Shown here: piece after piece, positions 55,868 through 64,000 of the stretch
Layout of the letters: each line of letters opens with the position of its first letter
Position numbering within the stretch: the stretch's first letter is position 1
From: Paraescarpia echinospica
Lineage: Eukaryota > Annelida > Polychaeta > Sabellida > Siboglinidae
Length of the DNA: 64,000 nucleotides
Assembly (NCBI GenBank): GCA_020002185.1
Contig: CM034538.1
Coordinates: 1,406,270-1,470,269 of the forward strand
Direction: 5' to 3'
The notes under the pieces: model-generated
What the model saw: only the letters and a program-made list of their open reading frames with translations
Database searches by the model: none
Told to the model about the DNA's origin: nothing
Made by a program: the position numbers and the translations under genes

Positions 55868-56924
55868 AATAATAATAATAATAATTGCTTTATTCACAGA
55901 CTCCATGCAACATACAAGTACATTATCATGGTTCTATATTTGTGTTATAAACAATAGTTACAATGTACCGAATGAAAAATCACCCGTCAACAAAATGTAT
56001 ATACAGGGAATTGAACCAGTATTTCCATATTCTTTACATGTATTTCACGTCACTATTAATAATGTTACAAATCAATATGTTTTTTGAGAACTGCAGTCGA
56101 CATATAAACCTATATGTCAAATTTATAATAACAGCAGCACAGTTAGGTAAATTATTGTTAACAAACATTTCACTAGCACTACAGTATCTGTCATAACCTA
56201 ACACCATTCGAAATATATTGTTGTAAGAGACATACAATTTCCTGATTGTATAGTTATGAAAATTCCACCATAGATGGGCAGTATACATAGGTGAGCAAAA
56301 AGTAGTAAACAATGTCTTCTTTACATCATTTGAACACATATGAAATTTTCTTATGATCATGTTGCCTTGTGCATACAACTGGCGACATTGTCTAGATATA
56401 TCATTGTCATCTAGCATACTATTTGAAATTATATGACCCAAATATTTTACAGATTCTACCTCACATAGTTTGTCGTTACCAAGCATAAAACTTGGAAATT
56501 TAACATTCTTACAACTCTTGTTTCTAATTATCATGACCATATTCTTTTTGGCATTGTACCTTATGTCATGAGATACTCCATATTGATCACAGACGGTGAG
56601 AAGGGTCTGTAATCCCCTGCTGGACGGACAAAATACTACAAGATCATCAGCATACATAATATTATTTACACAATTATATCCTACATAACATCCTGTATTG
56701 CAACTATTAAGTACAGTGGATAAACCATCCACGTAAACACTGAACAAATAGGGGGATAAAATACCTCCTTGTCTAACTCCATTACTTACATAAATACTGT
56801 CAGACACATGACTACCCCATCTTGCACACATCTGTTGGTTCGCATACCAAAACACTAGAATTCTAACAGTGTGCAGACCTATATTTATATATGCGACCTG
56901 CAAATGTCATAATCAACCCACACG
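55868..56924 (-). mobile_element. Non-LTR reverse transcriptase fragment (copy 2)
   Basis: As in copy 1. The open frame ends at 56034 because GAC (Cys-Gln context, 16850) became TAC on the plus strand, making a stop about 18 residues earlier. Two other amino-acid differences are visible (S to N in AKKSMVM, and YDIRK to YTIRK). Confidence 0.85.
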
Positions 56925-57109
56925 TAGTTAGTGCTTGCCAACTCGATCAGGGACCAGTGCTTTAATTTACGCAACACATTCGTAGTTCATTAGCTATGTT
57001 TTCACTGGTTGATGCTGGTAAACTTTAAAATGATTTTGTTTTGACTAAATTAAATCATCTAGGCTCACACCTCTTCTATCCTTAATTATATATGTATATA
57101 TATATACAC

Positions 57110-57140
<31 letters not shown>

Positions 57141-57721
57141 GTGTAATTAAATCAATTTCTTACAATAAACTATATATCGATTATAAATTAATATCAGATA
57201 TGTTAGTTAGTGTTAATTAACCATAATATTATAATTATTACACACAATTATATATGGTCTGAGTCTGCATTATAAGTGTCAGAACAAGATCATTCTCGCT
57301 ACATGGGATTGCTGTTGATGATGATGACATTATAAGTTCATGAGTTAATTAAAATATAATGTGGCTCTTGTGTTAAGGCATGGAATTCGAGAGCTGACTA
57401 CTTTGTTGTCTATTGCTGACGCTTGGCTGCGCTACTGTCGCCGTCTTTACACAGGAAGTAGCGAACGTTTTTTATAGCTGACGTTTTTTTAGTAGACGTA
57501 GTAGTCGTGTTTGTTTACAACGTTATCCTTGACGATATATAACGTATATGATTGGTTTGGTGATCGTCACTTGACCGCCTGTTGGACATTGAATAACAAG
57601 CGCGCTGAAGGGCGTGTCGATCATTAATTATTGACCGACGACCACCTATTTTGAGGACGCGATAGCTGCGGTCACGGCCAGTCAACAACAGCACAGGCCA
57701 CAGCCGCAAGCCACAACAGAC

Positions 57722-58063
57722 ATGAAGACGCACATCGACGCGGCCGCTGAAAAGCTGCAGTCTTCTAAAAATTCCTTCTATCGGTACATCAATCCTGTTA
57801 CGGTTGGGACGGTGACTGCCGCGTCGATCTACCCGGTAACTCTGAACGCTGCCCACCAGTTCAAGTTCGCTATACCGTTGGCGGAACGATGGCTGGCCGC
57901 CTCCCGAACGTTCGGCACCGTTCCCGCTCGCGTCTACTTCATCGTCGTGGGCTTCTCGCTCGGATACGGCGTCTCCAAGGGACTCGGGTGGTTGAGGACG
58001 AAACTGCTCGAGGTCTTGTTCCGTTACCAAGGCTGGACCAAAGGCCGTTCTGTGACCACGAAG
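57722..58063 (+). CDS. CPT1-like gene, first coding exon, copy 2
   Basis: Same 114-codon exon as 18538-18879, with the GT donor preserved. The only difference I see is one silent change (CTT to CTC, Leu, at 57985). The plus strand beyond the window would be needed to see whether a full second gene follows. Confidence 0.6.
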
Positions 58064-59170
58064 GTGCGTGCATGTTCATTCCTAGTTTCCTTCCTAGTTG
58101 TTTCCAGCACTCGGCAACGTTCTATTAACTGACTAGTCTGTATATATTGTGGTTACAATGTTATGATCTTATGAGGTCTTATTCAACTAGCCAGCCTTTT
58201 TCAGAACATTATCGCCATGCCGACCTTTGCTGGCACTGAGGGTGGTCACTGCCAGGGTGCTTGTCGTCCTCAGTGATTCTTTTACGTCCCAAATTGAGGA
58301 TCATTTTAGGACGTTGGGCCTCGGGCTAACCACGGTAGTCCGTAGTCACGCCGTTGTTGGAGTATGTTGATACCATGTGCTGATACGGACGTTGACTGTG
58401 TCTGGTATGCAGAGCACCCATTATGTCTTTATGATTAATCTGCTCACATTCACCAATAGCAATACGTTCCTTAATTAAGATCAATCGGTTGTATTTTATA
58501 TTTCGTTTTTGTCGCAATGGAATGGACGGAAAGTAGAATATTTTTATTTTAAACAAATACAATTAAATAAGACTTTTTTATAATTAAATAATATTAATAA
58601 TAAAGGTAATGGATAGTTCTTATATTTACTTCTAACACTGTGTTTATTCTCTATGAATGCTCAAAACATTTTAAAATCTACACTCACCCCTGGTTCATTT
58701 CCTCACCAATTTGAGCTTTTACAAAGTTTTTCAAGAATGGAATTTATTGCTGTATCTACAACTAACTATAAATAAGCCTTCGTGAATTTAGTTGTTACTT
58801 GTTGGGCATTTCCATGAAAACAGGGACATTGGTAATAAAATATGTTTATTGAATTTCCAAAGAATATAATTTTTTATGGTGGACATTACTTAAAGTTGTC
58901 AGAGAAAAACAATTTTCATTGTTTGCATGCCGCATTATGTGAAAATGCACCATTCAAATGTTATGTGCAGAATTTGCAAAATTCACTCATCCAACATATC
59001 AATGATTAGGTGCCCCTTGCAACCTTTTTTCTAATTCAATCTGGGTTTGACTAATTGATACTATTTTGAGGCCTTAGTCTCATGTATTTTGAAAACAAAA
59101 ATTGTATGTCTATTCTATTTTTTGGGAAAGGCTTCCAGACTTGGAAGGCAATCTTGTTAAATCTTGTTAA

Positions 59171-62100
59171 AGGGAATAAAAACATCTATTGCTCGAATTC
59201 ATGTTATATTACATCCTGCTATCTATTTCCATGTCCACCAAGCCCAAAAAAAAAAAAAATTCAATGAATTAGAAATTCCACATTTTATGGTGTGCACCCG
59301 GACATTTTCGAATATGCATATTTTTGGCGCGCTTTTCGGGATGCCGAGATGTGACGTCACTTATGACTCAAACTCGCATCAGACCGACCCTTTCCATGCA
59401 TTCAGAGCATGTTTACAAGTATAGCTTTTGGGTCGAAACGAGCGTCAGAACGAGTTATTGTGCAATATTCCGACGTAATACAAACACTAGTCATCATAGA
59501 GGAACAAACAGTTATCTTACGGTTCCACATGAATCGAATTTTATTCAAAACAACGAATGCAAATGGGCCTACAAGTCGATTAGGATTCGCCGAGCTTGGG
59601 CTCGTTTTCAGAATAATTATATCGAATGCAACCAACGGGAGATAATCTACACCAATAAACATACATAGCAAACATATATTGTATCCAGCTACATAAAGTA
59701 ACGTGTATGATCTCATAATATCACTAGAATATCGATATATGATGGAGTTGTACAATTTATCATAACAACTTAAATCAGTCAGAGAGTTTCCGTTGGTCCC
59801 GCTAGCTCAGTGGGTAGGCGCGTTGATTACTTGTCATTTATTTTACAATCGGGTGATGCCAGTTCAATCCTGACAGCATGCAAACCTTTGATTTTCTATA
59901 CGCTTTTTTTGTTTGTTTTCATAATATAAACAAAATCATTTTATAGTATAATGCACTGTTTGTAAATAATTTTAATTTTGTAGTAACTATTTATTCGCCA
60001 CAAAAATGAAAATATGGTCATTATATAACGATATTTCTAAATTTTATTTATCCAAACAAATATAATGTAATGGATATATAATTTATTAATTGTAAATATA
60101 TTGTACGGTAATATATTGTAATTGTATATGTGAAAACAGATTGAGATCTGTCTGGATAAATACAATTTAGAAACATCGTTATATATAATGACCATATTTT
60201 CATTTTTGTGGCGATTAAATAATTACTAAAAAAATAAAAAAAATATTTACAAACAGTGCATTATAGTATAAAATGATTTTGTTTATATTACTTTGTGAAA
60301 ACGTAAACAAAAAAAGTGTAAAGAAAATCAAAGGTTTGCATGCTGTCAGGATTGAACCGGCGTCGCCCGATTGTAAAATAAATGACAAGTAACCAACGCA
60401 CCTACCCACTGAGCTAGTGGGACCAATGGAAACTCTCTGACTGATTTAAGTTGTTATGATAAATTGTACAACTCCTTCATATATCGATATTCTAGTGCTA
60501 TTATGAGATTATACACGTTACTTTATGTAGCTGGATACAATATATGTTTGCTATGTATGTTTATTGGTGTAGATTATCTCCCGTTGGTTGCATTCGATAT
60601 AATTATTCTTAAAACGAGCCCAAGCTCGGCGAAACCTAGTCGACTTGTAGGCCCATTTGCATTCGTTGTTTTGAATAAAATTCGATTCATGTGGAACCGT
60701 AAGACGGCAACAGAATGCTGGAATATATTAAAGAGTGAAATTAAGTGCATAGTCGATAAATTTGTACCATTCAAAAAACAAGGGAAACGGTCCAAAAAGA
60801 AACACTTATCGAAAGAAGCCATTAGAAAAATTAAGTATAAACAAATGATGTGGAAGTCATATAGATGTACTGGAAATGATGAAGACTACAACAGTTATAA
60901 AGAAGCACTTAACCAAGCTACAGCTGAAATTAGAAATTCAAAGAGAAGCTATGAACAACAATTAGCTAGTAATATAAAACATGACAGCAAGAGTTTTTAT
61001 GCGTATGTTCGAAGCAAACAGAAAGTTCAAGATAAGGTCGGTTCTCTAGAAGATAGTGCTGGAAATATAATATCAGAGGGATTCTTAATGGCAGAAGACC
61101 TGAATGAGTACTTTAGTTCAGTGTTTACCAGGGAAGATATTAGTTCACTGCCAGTACCAGAGGCTACGTTCAAGGGGGCAGATTCAGACTATTTAGGACA
61201 ATTAATTGTAACCCCGGAAATGGTAGGTAAGAAAATAAGGGCTATGAAGGATAATAAATCACCTGGAGTGGATGGTATTCCACCCAAACTACTATTGGAA
61301 ATTGTAAAACAAATTAGCATACCGCTTGCAACAGTTTTCAACTTGTCATTAGAAGAGGGAGTGGTTCCTTTAGAATGGAAATAAGCAAACATTATACCGT
61401 TATTCAAAAAAGGTTCGAGAAACAAGTCAGAGAACTATAGACCAGTGAGTTTAACATCAGTGACTTGTAAATTATTAGAAAGACTAATTAAAGATCACAT
61501 GGTGGATTTTCTTGTTAAACAAAACTTGATTAACCCATCTCAACATGGTTTTTTTAAAGCGAGGTCATGCTTAACAAATATGTTATGTTTTTGGAAGACA
61601 TCACTAAGTGGGTAGATGAGGGATCACCAGTAGATATCGTCTATTTAGATTTTCAAAAAGCTTTCGACAAAGTACCACATCAAAGATTACTGCTTAAACT
61701 AAAAGCCCATGGCATAGGAAATGGTATAATAAACTGGATAGAACAATGGCTGATTGACAGAAGACAACGTGTAGTAGTTGATGGGAGGCTTCAAACTGGA
61801 AATCGGTATTGAGTGGGTTACCACAGGGATCAGTATTAGGACCTATATTATTCTTAATATATATCAACGATTTGGATGATGAAATAACAAGCAAGGTGTT
61901 GAAATTTGCGGATGATACAAAAGTGTTTAGAAGGATTAAAAGTGATGGAGATAGACAGCATTTACAAGATGACCTTGACAGGTTGATCAAATGGTCTGAA
62001 AAGTGGCAAATGCTGTTCAATTTTGGGAAATGTAAATGCCTCCACACAGGACATGGGAACGAAGAGGTAGAATATACAATGGGGGGTACTGTACTAAGTA

Positions 62101-63176
62101 CTACTGTAAAAGAAAAGGACTTAGGGTTAACCATTAGTGCTGATATGAAGGTTTCAGAGCAGTGCGGAATTGCAGCTTCAAAGGGAAATCAAATCCTTGG
62201 ATTAATTAGGCGAAACATAACGTATAAGGAAAAAGAGCTAATAATACCGCTGTACAAAACAATAGTTAGGCCTCATTTAGAATATTGTATTCAAGCGTGG
62301 AGGCCATATCGCAGGAAGGACATATATATACTAGAAAGAGTGCAGAGAAGAGCAACTAAAATGATACCAAAACTGAGGGATCTTAGTTACGAAATACGCC
62401 TAAAAATGCGGTTTAACAACACTAGAGACCAGGAGATTGAGAGGAGATCAGATAGAAGTGTTTAAAATATTGAAGGGTTATGAAAATATTGATAGAAATA
62501 TTTTTTTCTCAGTTAAGAAAGATAGAAGGACTAGAGGACATGAACTTACATTGGCAAAGGAGCAGAATAGATTGGATATAAGAAAATTTTCATTTTCACA
62601 AAGGACTGTAAATGAATGGAACAGATTACCTGCTGATTGTGTGGGTGCTAGTAGCGTGAATATGTTTAAAAATAAAATCGACACATACCTCAGACGGGCG
62701 GGATACACATAGATAAAAGGGTCTGACTCTCGATAAGCCAAAGGGCTTCCTTGTCCACCTGCCACCTAGAGTTAATTCTCTGGGTGGCAATCTTGTTAAA
62801 TCTTGTTAAATCTTGTAAGATAACTGCTTGTTCCTTTATGATGACTAGTGTTTGTATTACGTCGGAATATTGCACAATAACTTGTTCTGACGCTAGTTTC
62901 GACCCAAAAGCTATCCTTGTAAACATGCTCTGAATGCATGGAAAGGGTCGGCCTGATGCGAGTGTGTGTCATAAGTGACGTCACGATACCACTTGATCAC
63001 CTAGCTCATTAAAATTTCATTTTCCGCGGGAATTGCTTCACAGACGGGCTTAAAATCGAATTTATGCTACAAATGTATTTTTCTGTATCTGTTTAATGTT
63101 GTCAAATGTTACATACAATGTTAAACTTTGTGTACACTTGGAAAAAGCAGTTTAGCTAATGCCTTATTTTTATTTC
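59171..63176. mobile_element. TTAA-flanked palindromic DNA element with nested CR1 (copy 2)
   Basis: Same structure and the same CR1 insertion point as copy 1, so the insertion is older than the duplication. tRNA-like parts lie at 59797-59876 (+) and 60345-60430 (-). A few private differences occur, for example one T-run change near 59908 and GCGAATAAATA to GCGATTAAATA near 60215. Confidence 0.75.
60706..62813 (+). mobile_element. CR1 LINE, 5'-truncated (copy 2)
   Basis: Carries the same stop after PLEWK (61382-61384) and the same frameshift near 61804 as copy 1. It differs in that the T-run near 61552 is one base longer, and YKEK/RLK frames shift at 62405 (AAAAATG against AAAAAATG). Shared lesions show they were dead before the block duplicated. 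Confidence 0.9.
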
Positions 63177-64000
63177 CTTTAAAGATTTGTTCATATGAAG
63201 ATCTGGCCTAAATAGTATCTACAGTGACATATATTCTCTTTGCAACTTTCTGTATGCGGTTTTGGTAAAATAATCAGACAAGCAATATACTTAAGTATTT
63301 ATTTCTTGCTCCAGAATCAATTCAAGTTATTCTCAAAATTGGAATCTTTGATATATGACTGAGCAATATGATTATGCACATTGTTCTGTGTTGGTGTAAT
63401 TGGTCAACTTACCTTTTCAAAAACCTTGGCTGTTCAATTTGATTTGGTAAGTGACCAGATCAATCTCTATGTATTGATGAAGGGCAATTTCGCAGTAACC
63501 TAGGCCGCCAGTTATCATTGCTTTGACTGATTTTACTCTTCCAGAAATGCAAGTTAGTTGCTGGTTAATACCATTTTAAAGCATGGATGTAAATATATAA
63601 AATCAAATATGTGAAGTCTTTGCAACTAACTTATCCACAATTTTAATAAAAAAAGACACTGCCATAAAAGCTTTGTGACTTGTGTTATGCTACCCAATTT
63701 TGCATTACTAGCATTACACGTGACTCGTGTTACACATATATATTTAGTACATAATTTCATAACCTGTATACATTAGATATGGATGTTGTTAATATAATTT
63801 TGTTAGATACTTCCTACAGGAGATTTATAATTGACATTCTCAAGCTACCAGGGGTTTCTGTGTAAAATGAAAAATCCATAATTTTGTGACTTTCGTTACA
63901 TTAGTCTCACTACCCAGAGCTATAAGCTCCAGACGGCATGCGGACAAGGAAGCCTTTGGCTTATCGAGAGTCCAACAATTTTCCACCTATGTATAACCCG

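Larger units (their letters stand above)
54281..64000. repeat. Long duplicated block, copy 2 (runs off window)
   Basis: Near-identical to 15097-24813, as described there. Content in order: LINE C-terminal piece 54281-54694 (-), low-complexity stretch 54695-55867, RT fragment 55868-56924 (-), CPT1-like first exon 57722-58063 (+), unannotated 58064-59166. Then the palindromic element 59171-63176 with nested CR1, and unannotated 63181-63905. Last is the first 94 bp of the antisense CR1 at 63907. Not repeated in detail except where copies differ. Confidence 0.95.

Overview
This window reads as nuclear DNA of an invertebrate animal, probably a marine lophotrochozoan or a similarly repeat-rich lineage. 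The evidence is spliced genes with GT-AG introns, AT-rich DNA, many families of non-LTR retrotransposons (CR1 type with an esterase ORF1, RTE type, Jockey/L2-like), a Mutator-like DNA transposon, tRNA-derived SINEs and very many minisatellites. There are no prokaryotic operons. I cannot name the species.

Layout. 1-15096 is a graveyard of nested transposons: an RTE fragment, a dead MULE transposon, a Jockey-like LINE split by a second RTE copy, L2-like LINE tails, and a third RTE copy split by a CR1 fragment. 15097-24813 is a block repeated almost identically at 54281-64000 (shift 39184-39187). It carries a first coding exon that looks like the membrane-anchor end of a carnitine palmitoyltransferase I (CPT1)-like protein, plus a TTAA-flanked palindromic element that received a CR1 insertion. 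28853-46461 holds nine phase-consistent exons of the catalytic domain of the same kind of enzyme, up to the catalytic histidine. Its introns are full of minisatellites, SINEs and LINEs, including a nearly full-length CR1. An array at 46577 runs into exactly 1000 N (47079-48078).

After the gap, 48079-54280 has a different character: a tiny TTAA-flanked hairpin MITE, promoter-like DNA, about 2 kb of satellite arrays, and two compact minus-strand genes. These genes are a two-exon zinc-binding protein of 361 residues and a 119-residue basic/polyserine protein. Both carry the same 18-bp element about 20 bp upstream of a TATA box. Next comes a striking array alternating CTCF-like and E2F-like motifs, then nuclear-receptor-like half-sites. 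The second copy of the duplicated block begins directly after these.

Interpretation. The simplest reading is a recent head-to-tail tandem duplication with a unit of about 39.2 kb (15097-54280), carrying the CPT1-like gene start and followed by a second gene start. A false duplication at the gap is the main alternative. The most novel-looking parts are the paired genes with a shared promoter (52707-51395 and 53276-52917) and the CTCF/E2F composite array (53772-54146). Nearly all other open frames are remnants of retrotransposons or products of tandem repeats.
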